NCBI RefSeq assembly: GCF_009708005.2 | Contig: NZ_CP052757.1 | Span: forward strand, 2,976,001 to 3,040,000 | Origin: Cellulosimicrobium protaetiae | GTDB taxonomy: Bacteria; Actinomycetota; Actinomycetes; Actinomycetales; Cellulomonadaceae | Direction of reading: 5' to 3' | Length of the DNA stretch: 64,000 nucleotides | Part shown: positions 29,839-42,202 of the stretch, one piece after another | How the letters are laid out: each line of letters opens with the position of its first letter | How positions within the stretch are numbered: the first letter of the stretch is position 1 | The notes under the pieces: model-generated | Databases searched by the model: none | Told to the model about the DNA's origin: nothing | Seen by the model: the letters and a program-made list of their open reading frames with translations, nothing else | Translations under genes and position numbers: made by a program

Positions 29839-30138
29839 TCAGGCGGCGCACTCCGAGCAGATCTGCTGCCCGTTCTTCTCGTACGCGAGCTGGCTGCGGT
29901 GGTGCACGAGGAAGCAGCTCGCGCACGTGAACTCGTCCGCCTGACGAGGCAGGACCCGGACGGAGAGCTCCTCGCCGGACAGGTCGGCACCGGGCAGCTC
30001 GAAACCTTCCGCCGCCTCGGTCTCGTCCTCGTCAACGACGCCCGAGCTCTTGTCGGAGCGACGAGCCTGGAGCTCCTGGAGCGAGTCCTCGCTGAGCTCC
30101 TCTTCACTCTTGCGGGGGGCGTCGTAGTCTGTTGCCAT
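29839..30138 (-). CDS. DUF4193 zinc-ribbon protein
   Basis: 99 residues from ATG 30138 (MATDYDAPRKSEEELSEDSLQELQARR), the standard DUF4193 N-terminus. The C-terminal half has a zinc ribbon, TCASCFLVHHRSQLAYEKNGQQICSECAA, with CxxC pairs 24 residues apart. Acidic middle region. Function not established; Rv2699c is the mycobacterial counterpart and is generally highly conserved and expressed. GGAGAGTG lies upstream as a weak, distant ribosome binding site. Confidence 0.92.
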   Translation of the reverse strand: MATDYDAPRKSEEELSEDSLQELQARRSDKSSGVVDEDETEAAEGFELPGADLSGEELSVRVLPRQADEFTCASCFLVHHRSQLAYEKNGQQICSECAA

Positions 30139-30460
30139 CTGTGGGGTCACTCTCCGGAGTATTCGTCGATCGCGACAGTGCCCGTCCGGGACCACCGGCG
30201 ATGGCCGGTCGTGCCGGACGGCACAGGTGCGGGGCGCGGGGGCACCCCGTGACGTAGCGTGCCCCGAGGTCGTCGAGGCGTCGCACGCTGAACAATGCGC
30301 GGCGCACCGGAATTGTTCCCGGTGGGCCACCGGATTCTGCACCATTTCCGGGAGGGATGCACCCTGTGGCGCCCCGCCTGCCCGGTGTCGTTCGTCACGG
30401 GCGAACACGGGGTCGTCCCGACCGGACGATCGGGAACGCTCCCCGCTGGCGGGGACGCGG
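30139..30460. other. 322-base intergenic region without a gene
   Basis: Both neighbours are on the minus strand, so this is the DUF4193 promoter and the suhB downstream region. No supported ORF was found. A small perfect dyad CCGGTGG-G-CCACCGG lies at 30319-30333, and bases 30290-30360 are less GC-rich than the surroundings, consistent with a promoter area. In mycobacteria a separate gene (Rv2700) lies here; it is absent. Confidence 0.6.
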
Positions 30461-31312
30461 TCAGGAGTCCGAGTCGGCGTCCGCGTCCTCGAGGATCCCC
30501 ACGAGCCGCGCGACCGCCTCGGGCGGCCCCGCGACGGTCATCTCACGGTCCGCCGGGCGGCCCCGCAGGCCCGTCACGCGGGCTCCGGCCTCGTGCGCGA
30601 CGAGCGCTCCCGCGGCCATGTCCCACGGGTTGAGGCCGCGCTCGTAGTACAGGTCGAGCTCTCCCGACGCGACGAGGCACAGGTCGATCGCCGCCGAGCC
30701 GAGCCGCCGGATGTCCCGGACCTGCGGCAGCACGTCCACGAGCACGCGCGCCTGCGCCCGTCGGCGCTCCGCGTCGTACCCGAACCCGGTCCCCACGAGG
30801 CACTGCCCCAGGTCCGTCTCCGCGCTCACGTGCACGGGGCGCCCGTCGACCGTCGCACCCGCCCCCAGGCCCGCCGTCCACGTACGCCCGTCGACGACGG
30901 AGTGCACCGCACCGGCGAGGACGGTCCACTCCAGCGGGTCCGGCGGGCCGACGACCGCGGCGACCGACACCGCGTACGACGCGATCCCGTAGAGGTAGTT
31001 GACGGTGCCGTCCACGGGGTCGATCACCCACGTGATGCCCGACGTGCCGGACGAGGCGCCCTCCTCCTCGCCGAGGATCGCGTCGTCGGGCCGCGCTGCC
31101 GCGATGCCGCGGCGCAGCAGCGCCTCGGAGTCCGCGTCCATGCGCGTGACGACGTCGGTGGCCGTCGACTTGGTGGCGGCGACCTCGACCGTGTCGGGTC
31201 GACCGGAGCGGACGAGGTCGCCCGCCTCGCGCGCGAGGCGCTCGGCGAGGTCGCGGAGGTCGGCCACCGTCACGTCGTCGGGCTGCCGGGGGTCGTCGAT
31301 GAAGAGGCGCAC
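30461..31312 (-). CDS. suhB: Inositol monophosphatase family protein
   Basis: 283 residues. Metal-binding motifs of the Li-sensitive phosphatase superfamily are present: ILGEEEGASSG, WVIDPVDGTVNYLYGIASYAVSVA (DPxDGTxNY), and NPWDMAAGALVAHEAGARVTGLRG (WDxAAG). RRLGSAAIDLCLVASGELDLYYERG precedes the third. It dephosphorylates inositol-1-phosphate, feeding phosphatidylinositol and mycothiol synthesis. It sits at the Rv2701c (suhB) position. The TRIC-like gene is immediately upstream, three bases away, so co-transcription is likely. Confidence 0.92.
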   Translation of the reverse strand: MRLFIDDPRQPDDVTVADLRDLAERLAREAGDLVRSGRPDTVEVAATKSTATDVVTRMDADSEALLRRGIAAARPDDAILGEEEGASSGTSGITWVIDPVDGTVNYLYGIASYAVSVAAVVGPPDPLEWTVLAGAVHSVVDGRTWTAGLGAGATVDGRPVHVSAETDLGQCLVGTGFGYDAERRRAQARVLVDVLPQVRDIRRLGSAAIDLCLVASGELDLYYERGLNPWDMAAGALVAHEAGARVTGLRGRPADREMTVAGPPEAVARLVGILEDADADSDS

Positions 31313-31315
31313 GGC

Positions 31316-31981
31316 TCACATCCTGCCCGACCTGCGGCGTCCGGTGCGACCCTCCCAGGGCCCGGGCGCGGACCAGCCGAGGCGGAGCGAGAGGAGCCGG
31401 AAGCCGAACACGAGCGCGAGGACGCCCGCCTGGGAGAGCGGGCCGAGCGCACCCGCCTCCGCGAGCACGGCGGTCAGTGCGGCGCCCGCGAGCGCCGGGA
31501 TCGCGTAGAGCTGCTTGTCCTGGAACAGCAACGGCGCCTCGTTGGTCAGCAGGTCGCGCAGGATGCCGCCCCCGACGCCGGTGAGGACGCCGGCGAACAC
31601 CGCCGCGAGGGGCCCGACGCCGTAGTCGAGCGCCTTCATCGTCCCGGACAGGACGAACAGCGCGAGGGCGCCGGCGTCGAGCACGATGATGCTGCGGCGC
31701 AGGCGCTCCAGGCGCGGGTGCCAGAAGAAGGTCACGACGCCCGCGAGCACGGCCACGGCCACGAGCCGCCAGTCCGAGATACCGACGGGCGGGATCGCGC
31801 CGATGAGCACGTCGCGCATCAGCCCGCCGCCCAGGCCCGCCACCCACGCGAGCACGAGGACGCCCACGAGGTCGAACCGCTTGCGCACGGCGGCGAGCCC
31901 GCCCGACAGCGCCGCGAAGAACACGCCACCGAGCTCGAGGGCGTCGCCGGGCACGAGGTCGAGGATCACACCCCGCATCAT
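31316..31981 (-). CDS. TRIC-type cation channel family (UPF0126) membrane protein
   Basis: 221 residues from the first of two adjacent Met codons (31981; 31978 is the alternative). About seven membrane helices arranged as two repeats, each with a conserved glycine-rich turn: GGLAAVRKRFDLVGVLVLAWVAGLGGGLMRDVLIG and SGTMKALDYGVGPLAAVFAGVLTGVGGGILRDLLT. The GGGxxRDxL repeat is the UPF0126/TRIC signature; prokaryotic TRIC proteins form trimeric monovalent cation channels. It lies upstream of suhB. Confidence 0.88.
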   Translation of the reverse strand: MMRGVILDLVPGDALELGGVFFAALSGGLAAVRKRFDLVGVLVLAWVAGLGGGLMRDVLIGAIPPVGISDWRLVAVAVLAGVVTFFWHPRLERLRRSIIVLDAGALALFVLSGTMKALDYGVGPLAAVFAGVLTGVGGGILRDLLTNEAPLLFQDKQLYAIPALAGAALTAVLAEAGALGPLSQAGVLALVFGFRLLSLRLGWSAPGPWEGRTGRRRSGRM

Positions 31982-32232
31982 CCCAGCCGCGCGCCCTCCC
32001 GGCCCGTGTCCCGTGCCCGACGAGCCCGCCGCGCGTCCGCGGCACATCCGCGGCACACCGCGCGTGCTGCGCCGCTGGCGGGTGGGACGATGGCACCCTC
32101 GAGGGAGCGGTGACGCGAGCGTCGCGGTCCGCGGAGCCCGGTGGGCCGTCGTGGCGGGCCGGGGCCGGCGGCCGGAGAGGCGTCTCGGGCGCCACCGCGA
32201 GCGCCACCGGGCGCGGCGACACGGGAGGGTCC

Positions 32233-33336
32233 ATGGACGAGCTGGAGCTGGTGAGACTGCACGAGGACGGGGAGCACCTCGTCCTGCGCGCGCCGGGCGG
32301 AGCGCAGTACACGCTGCCCATCACCGAGCCGCTGCGCGCGGCCGTGCGGCGCGACCGTCCGCACCTGGAGCACCTGCGTGCCGAGGGTGAGCGCAACCTC
32401 GCTCCCCGGGAGATCCAGGCGCGCCTGCGGGCCGGGGACTCCGTCGAGGACGTGGCCGAGGCCGCCGGCCTGGCCGTGGAGCACGTGCGCCGCTTCGCCG
32501 GGCCGGTCGTCGCGGAGCAGGAGTACGTGGTCGACAAGGTCCGCGGCTCGCGCCAGGGGCACGACGAGGACTCGCCGACGGTGGGCGAGCTCGTCGCGCA
32601 GCGACTGGCCGCGCGCGACGTCGCCCCCGACGGGGTGACGTGGAGCGCGGCGCGACGGCCCGGCGCGTCCTGGGTCGTGACGGCGGCCTTCGAGGTCGGG
32701 ACGGGGAGCCGGGCCGCCCGCTGGGAGTACGACGCGGGGACGCGGGCGCTCCACGCTCTCGACGACGAGGCGCGCTGGCTGTCCGGGACGGACGCCCCGC
32801 GCGACGCGGCGCCCGGCGCCGTCGCCGTGTTCGACGTCGACGCGACGGGGCGCGGTGCGCGGGGGCCGCGTCCCGCTCCCCCTGCCGACGACGGCACCGC
32901 CGAGCTCCTCGACGACCTGAGCCAGCGCCGCGGGGTGCGTCCGCGCAAGGCACCGACGGGCCCGGTCGAGGTGGAGGGTCAGGAGCCGTTCGAGGGGTTC
33001 GGCCCCCAGGCCGGCGTCGTGCGCGACGACCCGGACGAGGCCGAGGGTGCTCCGGCCGGGGCGACCGTCGTCCACCTGCCGTCGGTCCGCACGCTCGACG
33101 CCGTGCGGCTCCCTGACCCGGAGCCCGACGACGAGCGGCCGGTCACGCAGCCGGAGCACCGCGACGGCGGTACGTCGCGGGACGAGCGGTCGTCCGCACC
33201 CGTCCCCACGGACGGGGACGAGCCGCCGCGCTCAGGTCGGCCGCAGTCCGCGCGCGAGCCCCGGAAGGGGAAGAACCGCTCGCGCGCGAAGGTCCCGAGC
33301 TGGGACGAGATCGTCTTCGGAGCTCGCCCCGAGTGA
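32233..33336 (+). CDS. sepH: SepH, septation protein (DUF3071)
   Basis: 367 residues from ATG 32233, preceded by GGGAGGG. The N-terminal ~170 residues are the DUF3071 domain: MDELELVRLHEDGEHLVLRAPGGAQYTLPITEPLRAAVRRDRP, then a helix-turn-helix-like segment (APREIQARLRAGDSVEDVAEAAGLAVEHVRRFAGPV). The rest is a long acidic, disordered tail ending in the conserved KVPSWDEIVFGARPE. In Streptomyces SepH binds FtsZ and stimulates filament assembly at the Z-ring, so a cell-division role is expected. It is divergent from the TRIC gene across 251 bases. Confidence 0.92.
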   Translation: MDELELVRLHEDGEHLVLRAPGGAQYTLPITEPLRAAVRRDRPHLEHLRAEGERNLAPREIQARLRAGDSVEDVAEAAGLAVEHVRRFAGPVVAEQEYVVDKVRGSRQGHDEDSPTVGELVAQRLAARDVAPDGVTWSAARRPGASWVVTAAFEVGTGSRAARWEYDAGTRALHALDDEARWLSGTDAPRDAAPGAVAVFDVDATGRGARGPRPAPPADDGTAELLDDLSQRRGVRPRKAPTGPVEVEGQEPFEGFGPQAGVVRDDPDEAEGAPAGATVVHLPSVRTLDAVRLPDPEPDDERPVTQPEHRDGGTSRDERSSAPVPTDGDEPPRSGRPQSAREPRKGKNRSRAKVPSWDEIVFGARPE

Positions 33337-33360
33337 GTCTCGGGTGAGAGCGGGGGCGCG

Positions 33361-34002
33361 TCAGCGCGGCAGGTCGAGCGGGAAGCCGTCCTCGGCCGCC
33401 TGCTTGCGGGCGACGACCGTCGTCATCCGCCGCATGTGGTGACGGCGGCAGAGCACCTCGTACCCGATCACCCCGGAGCCCGCGCGGACGTCACCGACGA
33501 CGACCTGGTCGCCCTCGACGACCATCCTCCCGTCGACGGTGCGGGCGTTGTGCGTCGCGCGCCGACCGCACCAGCACAGCGACTCCACCTGCAGCACCTC
33601 GACCCGGTCGGCGAGCTCGACGAGGCGTGCCGACCCGGGGAAGAGGCGGGTGCGGAAGTCGGCGGTGATCCCGAACGCGAAGACGTCGATCTCGGTCTCG
33701 TCGACGAGGCGTGCGAGCTGCTCCACCTGGGCCGGGGAGTAGAACTGCGCCTCGTCGCAGACCAGGTAGTCCACGGGGTCGGGCTCGGCCGTGACGAGCG
33801 CCCAGAAGTCCGTGTCGTCGCGCACCTCGCGCGCCACGACCTCGAGCCCGAGCCGGGACGAGAGCCGGTCGGACCCGGCGCGGTCGTCGCGCGAGAAGAT
33901 CAGCCCGCGACGCCCGCGCGCCGCGTGGTTGTGGTCGAGCTGGAGGGCGAGGGTGGACTTGCCGCAGTCCATGGTCCCGGAGAAGAAGACGAGCTCGGCC
34001 AT
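33361..34002 (-). CDS. tdk: Thymidine kinase (type II)
   Basis: 213 residues with P-loop GTMDCGKST (residues 9-17), Walker B VCDEAQFYSP, the FGITADFRTRLFPGS base-recognition region, and a zinc site built from LCWCGRRATHNAR and the C-terminal CRRHHMRR. This is the TK1-like tetrameric enzyme that phosphorylates thymidine in the salvage pathway. It is 76 bases downstream of the alkaline phosphatase-type gene on the same strand. Confidence 0.95.
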   Translation of the reverse strand: MAELVFFSGTMDCGKSTLALQLDHNHAARGRRGLIFSRDDRAGSDRLSSRLGLEVVAREVRDDTDFWALVTAEPDPVDYLVCDEAQFYSPAQVEQLARLVDETEIDVFAFGITADFRTRLFPGSARLVELADRVEVLQVESLCWCGRRATHNARTVDGRMVVEGDQVVVGDVRAGSGVIGYEVLCRRHHMRRMTTVVARKQAAEDGFPLDLPR

Positions 34003-34078
34003 CGGGCGTTCCTTCGCGAGGTCGGTCGGTGCGGTCGTGGGCGGACCGCGGCGTGAGGCGGCGGGGCGGTGCGTGCGG

Positions 34079-35275
34079 TCAGGTGGCGGCGACGAGCAGC
34101 GGGACGCGCATCTCGCGCTCGGTGAGCGAGCCGTGCACGCCGACGAGCGCGAGCGACGCGGGCGTCTGGGTGCGCGAGTCGACGACGGTGGCCCGGCCGC
34201 GCAGCGCGACGATCACGTCGCCCGCGGCGGCGACCGCCTCCGGCCGCGGGTCGGGCCCGAGCAGGCCGCGGTCGAGCACCTCGGTGCGCTCCAGCACGAG
34301 GGCGTCGTCGCCCAGGACGTCTCGCCAGCGCGCGGCGACGGCGGCCGTCTCGCCCGGCTCCGTGTAGACGTGCACCGCGCGCGGCTCGCCGCCGACGAGC
34401 ACGACGCCGCGTGCGAGCGCCGGGTCGGTGGCGACGTCGCGGCGCAGCGCAGGGTCGACGTCGACCATGCCGTGGTCCGCCGTGACGAGCACGAGCGTGC
34501 CCTTCGGGACGGACCGGGCGAGCCGGGCGAGCTCGCGGTCGAGCGCCTCGAGCTCGTCGCCCCACTGCCAGGACGTGCTGCCGTGGTGGTGCCCGGCCTT
34601 GTCGACCTCGCCCCAGTACAGGTAGACGAGACCCGGCCGGGACAGCGCGCGGACGGCGGCGTCGACGCGCGCGCCGAGGCCCTCGGCGGCGGCGTACGAC
34701 GCGCCCCGCAGGGCGGCGACCGTCATCCCGGACCCGGCGAACCGCGCCGGTCCCGTCGAGGTCACCGCGGCACCCGCGGCGGCGACCCGCTCGAGCACCG
34801 GGGTCTCTCGCTGGAGCTCGGCGGGCGGCGGCGCACCCTCCCACGACACCATGTTCGCGAGGCCGCCCGTCGCCGGGTTGCGCTGCGTGTACCCGAGCAT
34901 GCCGGTGCGTCCGGGGGCGGTGCCGGTGCCGAACGCGCCGATCGCGGCGGCCGTGGTGCTCGGGAAGGTCGAGGTGAGCGCCCGCGCGTCGGGCAGGAGC
35001 GAGCGCAGGAACGGCGCGTGCCCGGCCCGTTCGGCGAGGTTGACGTGCCCCAGCCCGTCGACGAGGACGACGCAGACGCGCTCGGCGTGCGGCAGGTCGA
35101 GGGCGGCGCGCGCCGCCTCGCTCCCGACACCCGTGGCGGTCGTGAACCGGACGCCCAGCGCGCCCGCGGCCCCGGGGAGCACGGCGGCGAGGCCGCCGAG
35201 CCCGAGGTCGGGTGCGAGGAGGCCCGCCGGGAGCGCCGGGGTGACGGGGGCCGCGTCCGTGCGTGCCTCGCTCAC
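34079..35275 (-). CDS. Alkaline phosphatase-superfamily / nucleotide pyrophosphatase-like protein
   Basis: 398 residues from GTG 35275, overlapping the stop of the upstream DUF5998 gene (GTGA). Metal-site motifs of the superfamily are visible: VCVVLVDGLGHVNL (first Asp), TSTFPSTTAAAIGAFGTG (the Thr nucleophile region), LVYLYWGEVDKAGHHHG (Asp, His) and LVLVTADHGMVDVD (Asp-His). This is the type I phosphodiesterase/nucleotide pyrophosphatase branch common in actinomycetes. No signal peptide is seen, so it is probably cytoplasmic. The substrate is unknown. Confidence 0.88.
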   Translation of the reverse strand: MSEARTDAAPVTPALPAGLLAPDLGLGGLAAVLPGAAGALGVRFTTATGVGSEAARAALDLPHAERVCVVLVDGLGHVNLAERAGHAPFLRSLLPDARALTSTFPSTTAAAIGAFGTGTAPGRTGMLGYTQRNPATGGLANMVSWEGAPPPAELQRETPVLERVAAAGAAVTSTGPARFAGSGMTVAALRGASYAAAEGLGARVDAAVRALSRPGLVYLYWGEVDKAGHHHGSTSWQWGDELEALDRELARLARSVPKGTLVLVTADHGMVDVDPALRRDVATDPALARGVVLVGGEPRAVHVYTEPGETAAVAARWRDVLGDDALVLERTEVLDRGLLGPDPRPEAVAAAGDVIVALRGRATVVDSRTQTPASLALVGVHGSLTEREMRVPLLVAAT

Positions 35276-35865
35276 CGGGCGCTGTGCCTCGCGGTGGCGC
35301 GCGACAGGGTGCGCGCGAAGTCGACCGCGGCCCGGACGGCGTCGCGGCCCTCAGCCTCGGCGCTCACCCGCACGACGACGTCGTCCGGCGTGATCTGGCC
35401 CGTGAGCCCGTGGTCGGCGTCGCAGCTCGGGTCCGCGCACCCCGCGGGCTCGAGGTCGACGCGCGAGACCGCGCCCCAGCCGAGGGCGAGCGTCACCTCG
35501 AGCGGCGCCGTGCCCGCGCGGTGCTCGTGCGGCTCGGCGACGACGTGCGTGAGGGAGACGGAGCGGACCTCGCTCAGCGGCACCGCCTCGGTCGTGGCGG
35601 CGGCGGACGCCGACGGGTTCTCGCTGTCGGCGGGGTGGTCGTCGACGTGCGCCGTGACGAGCCGCGTGGGCGTGAGGACGAGCACGGTGAGGTGCCGGCG
35701 CACCTCGGACGCGTCGAACGTCGTCTCCGGGAGCACGAGGTGCGAGACGATCTCCTCCCCCGCGACCGCGAGGTCGAGGACGTCCGCGACGAGCTCCGGG
35801 TAGTAGCCGGCGCGGTGGAGCTGGGTCGTCAGGTCGGTCCAGGCGTTCGAGGTTGCTGAGGGCAC
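35272..35865 (-). CDS. DUF5998 protein
   Basis: 197 residues from GTG 35865. [70 protein letters not shown] and the Cys-containing [31 protein letters not shown] are the DUF5998 core, an actinobacterial family of unknown function. Its stop overlaps the GTG start of the phosphatase-like gene, so the two are translationally coupled. Confidence 0.83.
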   Translation of the reverse strand: MPSATSNAWTDLTTQLHRAGYYPELVADVLDLAVAGEEIVSHLVLPETTFDASEVRRHLTVLVLTPTRLVTAHVDDHPADSENPSASAAATTEAVPLSEVRSVSLTHVVAEPHEHRAGTAPLEVTLALGWGAVSRVDLEPAGCADPSCDADHGLTGQITPDDVVVRVSAEAEGRDAVRAAVDFARTLSRATARHSAR

Positions 35866-35936
35866 CCGCGCATTCTCCCATCCGGCGAGCGGCCGGGGCC
35901 ACCCGCCGCCCTCCACCCGTGCACGCAGGACCGCCG

Positions 35937-38744
35937 TCAGCCGGGCAGCGCGCGGCGCAGGGCGTCGGCGCGCTGGGCGTCGGCCAGCGTGACGCGCGCG
36001 CTGAGCACGGCGGCCTCGTGCTCGGAGACGACGACGGGGTACAGCTCGAGGTTGCGCACCTCGGGCAGGTCGTCGGCGAGCACGGACACGCGCGCCAGCA
36101 CGTCCTCGAGCGCGGCGGTCGCGACGACCTGCGTGCCCATGTAGCCGAACAGCCGCGGCGCGGCGCGCACGGAGCGCACCATGGCGGCGACGTCGACGTC
36201 CGTCAGGGGCGGCACGCCGTACGCGACGTCGCCGAGGAGGTCGACCGCGTCGCCCGCGAGGCCGAACGACACGACGGGGCCGAAGAGCTGGTCCTCGGTC
36301 GAGCGGACGACGCACGCGACGCCCGCGTCCGCCATCGCCTGCACCTCGAACGGCTCGTCGGCGGCACCCGGGAGCACCGCGGCGAGCGCCTCGCGCATCT
36401 GCGCGACGTCCGTCCGCAGCTCGGTCTCGTCCGCGATGTCGAGGCGCACCCCGCCGAGGTCGGCGCGGTGCCGCAGCCCGGCCGCCGTGCTCTTGAGCGC
36501 CACGGGCCACCCGACCTCGCGCGCGGCCTCGACGGCCTCGTCGGCGGTGCGGACCCGCCGCGCGGGCCACACCCGCACGCCGTAGCACCCGAGCAGCTCG
36601 GCCGTCGTCGCCGGGTCGAGGTCGACGGCGTCCCGGCCCGCCAGGGCACCCTCGACGAGCGCGCGGGCGCGCACGGCGTCGAGGCCGGCGGGGCGCACGG
36701 GCGTCCCGTGGTCGGCCTCGCGCCAGCGGGCGTACCGGACCACGGCGCCGAGCGCGGCGACGGCGTCCTCGGGCGTCGAGTAGGCGGGGACCCGCACCAG
36801 GGCGTCGGACGCTCCGCCGTCGAGCGGGCCCGGGGCCGGTGCCGAGAGCTCGTCGGTGAGGCCGTGGAGCCCCAGCATGCTCGCGACGGTCGTGCGGCCC
36901 GTCCGCGCGGCCGCGAGCGCCACGGCGCGGGACACGTCCGCGCGCCGGGGGCCGACCACGGGTACCTGGACCACCACGACGACGTCGCACGCGTCGGGCG
37001 CGTAGAGCGCGTCGACCGTGGCGGCGAGCTCGTGCGCGGACGCGTCCTCGGGAAGGAAGTCCGACCGCGCCACGACGAGGCCCGCCGACGACGACGCCTC
37101 CGCGACGAGCGCGGCGAGCGACGCCGAGCTGGCGAGGATGCCGACGCGGCGCCCGCCCGGGAGCGGCTGGAGGGCGAGGAGCTGGGCGATGTCGATCATG
37201 TGGTGCGTGTTCTCGGCCCGGATCACGCCCGACTGGCGCAGCATCTCCTCGAGCGTCCGGCGGGGCGCGCGCGTCGAGCGGACGGCGTGGCCCGGCGGCA
37301 CGACCTGGCCCGAGCGCCCGGCGGTGACGACCACGACGGGCTTGACCGACGCGAGGCGGCGCGCGATGCGCGAGAACTTGCGCGGGTTGCCGATCGACTC
37401 GAGGTACAGGCAGACCACTTGCGTCGCGGCGTCGTCCTGCCAGTACTGCATGAGGTCGTTGCCGGACACGTCGGCCCGGTGCCCCGCGGACAGGTACGAC
37501 GACACGCCCAGCCCGCGCCGCGCCGTCGTGGCGAGCAGCGTCACCGCCATGGGGGCCGACTGGCTGAACAGGCCCACGACGCCGGGCAGCGGCAGGTCTT
37601 CGGCGAGCGTCGCCGCGAGCGCGGGTCGCTCGCGGGCCTCGCCCGTGCGCAGCAGGCCGTAGCTCGCGGGACCGACGACGCGCAGTCCCGCCGTGTGCGC
37701 GACGCGCAGGAGCTCGCGCTGGAGCGCGAGCCCCTCCGGTCCGGTCTCGGCGAACCCCGCGGAGAGCACGACGACGCCGCGCACCTCGAGGCGCGCGAGC
37801 TGGCGGACCGCGTCGATCGCGTCCGGGGGCGGCAGCGCGACGACCGCGAGGTCCACGGGGCCGGGGACGTCGGCGAGGGTCGCGTGCGTGCGGGGTGCCG
37901 CCCCGCCGTCGGGCACGTCCGCGCCGGCTTCCACCACGTGGACGGTCACGTCGGGGCTGCGCACGAGCGCGGCCAGGGCGCGGTGCGCGAGGACGCGATC
38001 GAGGGGGGCGCCGTCAAGGTCCGGCCCGTCGCCCGGCGGCACGCCGGGTCCCACGAGCACGACGCTCGTGGCGCCGAGCAGACCCTGCATGCTCCGCGCC
38101 TCCGCGCGGTGCTCGCGGTCGGCCATGACGGCTCGCGACCGTTCCGTGGGGTCGAGGTCGACGCTCACCTGGACGAACCCGTCGTCCATCTGCTGGCGGA
38201 CGTCGTACCCGGCCTCGCGGAAGACGGCGAGCATCTTGCCGTTCTGCGGCAGCACCTCGGCGGTGAACCGCCGTACGCCGCGCTCGCGCGCCGCCGCGGC
38301 GACGTGCTCGAGCAGCACGGAGCCCAGCCCCCGGCCCTGCGCCGAGTCGGCGATGTTGAAGGCGACCTCGGCCTCGCTCGTGCCCGTGCGGTCGAAGCGC
38401 GCGACGCCGATGATGTCCTCGCCGCCGCCCTCCGTCGTCCCCGCCACCGCCTCGTGCGGCTCCGCGCCGTCGCGCGGGCGGACCGCGACGAGCGCGACGC
38501 GGTCGACGTGGTCCACGCGCGTGAACCGTTCGAGGTCGCGCTCCGAGAGCCGTTCCATGGGGGCGAAGAACCGCAGGTAGGTCGAGCGCTCGGACTGCCC
38601 GACGTGGAAGCGCTGCAGCGCGTCGGCGTCCTCGGGGCGGATGGGGCGCACGTGGGTCGTCGTCCCGTCGCGCAGGACGACGTCCGCCTCCCACTCCACC
38701 GGGTACCGGTCCAGGCCCTGCCCGGCTGTGCCGCCGTCGCTCAC
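35937..38744 (-). CDS. GNAT acetyltransferase fused to NDP-forming acyl-CoA synthetase-like domains
   Basis: 935 residues. Domain order: GNAT domain at about 20-195 with the acetyl-CoA loop [17 protein letters not shown]; a CoA-binding Rossmann domain from about 215; succinyl-CoA-ligase-like domains containing [21 protein letters not shown] and [22 protein letters not shown]; and a C-terminal ATP-grasp domain (about 690-930) with [26 protein letters not shown] and [32 protein letters not shown]. This is the Pat-like protein lysine acetyltransferase architecture in which an acyl-CoA- or nucleotide-sensing module controls a GNAT. Acetylation of acyl-CoA synthetases is the family precedent; the target here is unknown. 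Divergent from parC. Confidence 0.9.
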   Translation of the reverse strand: MSDGGTAGQGLDRYPVEWEADVVLRDGTTTHVRPIRPEDADALQRFHVGQSERSTYLRFFAPMERLSERDLERFTRVDHVDRVALVAVRPRDGAEPHEAVAGTTEGGGEDIIGVARFDRTGTSEAEVAFNIADSAQGRGLGSVLLEHVAAAARERGVRRFTAEVLPQNGKMLAVFREAGYDVRQQMDDGFVQVSVDLDPTERSRAVMADREHRAEARSMQGLLGATSVVLVGPGVPPGDGPDLDGAPLDRVLAHRALAALVRSPDVTVHVVEAGADVPDGGAAPRTHATLADVPGPVDLAVVALPPPDAIDAVRQLARLEVRGVVVLSAGFAETGPEGLALQRELLRVAHTAGLRVVGPASYGLLRTGEARERPALAATLAEDLPLPGVVGLFSQSAPMAVTLLATTARRGLGVSSYLSAGHRADVSGNDLMQYWQDDAATQVVCLYLESIGNPRKFSRIARRLASVKPVVVVTAGRSGQVVPPGHAVRSTRAPRRTLEEMLRQSGVIRAENTHHMIDIAQLLALQPLPGGRRVGILASSASLAALVAEASSSAGLVVARSDFLPEDASAHELAATVDALYAPDACDVVVVVQVPVVGPRRADVSRAVALAAARTGRTTVASMLGLHGLTDELSAPAPGPLDGGASDALVRVPAYSTPEDAVAALGAVVRYARWREADHGTPVRPAGLDAVRARALVEGALAGRDAVDLDPATTAELLGCYGVRVWPARRVRTADEAVEAAREVGWPVALKSTAAGLRHRADLGGVRLDIADETELRTDVAQMREALAAVLPGAADEPFEVQAMADAGVACVVRSTEDQLFGPVVSFGLAGDAVDLLGDVAYGVPPLTDVDVAAMVRSVRAAPRLFGYMGTQVVATAALEDVLARVSVLADDLPEVRNLELYPVVVSEHEAAVLSARVTLADAQRADALRRALPG

Positions 38745-38871
38745 GCCCCCAGGCTATGCGGTCCGGATCGCGGTGCGCCTGCGCCACCCCGGCCCGACCT
38801 GGGAGGACAATGGTCACTCGACAGACCTCCGCGTGCCGTGACGTGTCGGAGGGTTGGCGTACCCTCGCGTG

Positions 38872-38897
38872 CGGCACGCCACCGCGGCACGCCACCG
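38872..38897. repeat. 13-base tandem duplication in the parC leader
   Basis: CGGCACGCCACCG occurs twice head to tail (38872-38884, 38885-38897), between a GTACCCT -10-like element and the parC start. No function assigned. Confidence 0.6.
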
Positions 38898-38975
38898 CCG
38901 GCCCTCCCCCGGCACCCGCACCGGACCAGACCCCGCGCCCTCGTGGCGCACCGAACGGCAGGAGCCCGCAGGCCC

Positions 38976-41426
<2,451 letters not shown>

Positions 41427-41499
41427 ATCCCGCGGTGGGCACCCCAGCGACACGATCGGGCCACCCCTACCCCGGTCTCGGCCTCTCGGCCGCGGTGGA

Positions 41500-42036
41500 G
41501 TCCACTACCCGCCGGACGGCGGAGCGAACGCCGCGGTGGTGCTCGCGGCAGACCCGACCTTCCGGGACGTCCTGGACGAGCGGACGGTCTGGGTCCCGAC
41601 CGTCGAGCCCTACGTGCCCGGACGGTTCTTCGAGCGCGAGCTCCCGCCGCTGCTCGCGGTGCTCACGCAGGTACCCGCTCTCGACCTGCTGATCATCGAC
41701 GGCTACGTGACGCTCGACCCGGACGGGACACCGGGTCTGGGCGCGCACGTGGTGCGGTCGAGCACCGTTCCGACGGTCGTCGGTGTCGCCAAGACGCCGT
41801 TCCGGTCCGCGACGCACGCCGCCGAGGTCCTGCGGGGTACGAGTGCCCGTCCTCTGCACGTCACGGCGGCAGGGATCGACCTGGGCTCCGCGGCACGACT
41901 GGTCACGGACCTCCCCGGCGGCGGGCGCATCCCAGACCCGCTGCGGCGCGTCGACCGGATCGCGCGCTCCGTCCCCGATAGCCCGCTGCGTCTCGCCGAG
42001 CGTGTCGGCCGTGGAGATCCGGCGACGTCGCGCTGA
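41500..42036 (+). pseudogene. Endonuclease V-like gene lacking a start codon and first catalytic Asp
   Basis: The reading frame encodes VHYPPDGGANAAVVLAADPTFRDVLDERTVWVPTVEPYVPGRFFERELPPLLAVL, LLIIDGYVTLDPDGTPGLGAHVV and TVVGVAKTPFRSATHAAEVLRG, the pattern of endonuclease V (YVPG strand, IIDGxxxxxP..GLGxH, GVAKTPF). Similarity already begins at VHYPP, yet from the parC stop to GTG 41536 the frame has no ATG, GTG or TTG. The residue before VHY is Gly where the family has a metal-binding Asp. Starting at GTG 41536 would delete the first strand. It looks 5'-truncated or mutated; a leftover of a DNA-repair gene is the best reading, with family identity moderately sure. Confidence 0.55.
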
Positions 42037-42202
42037 GCCCGTCCGGCGTCCAGGCGCTGACCGAGGCTCCCGCTCACGGATCCTCGCCACCGCCTGCGAA
42101 CCAGGTACTGCCAGAACCCTGTTGGAGCGGGACTCCCAGGAGGCCACGCACCAGGTGTCGAATGGTGATCGCACCTGATCCCCACCGGCAACGGAGAGCT
42201 CC

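Noticed and set aside
30139-30460. A gene corresponding to the mycobacterial Rv2700 position
   Set aside because: No frame in this gap has a start, ribosome binding site and protein-like composition; the gene seems absent here.
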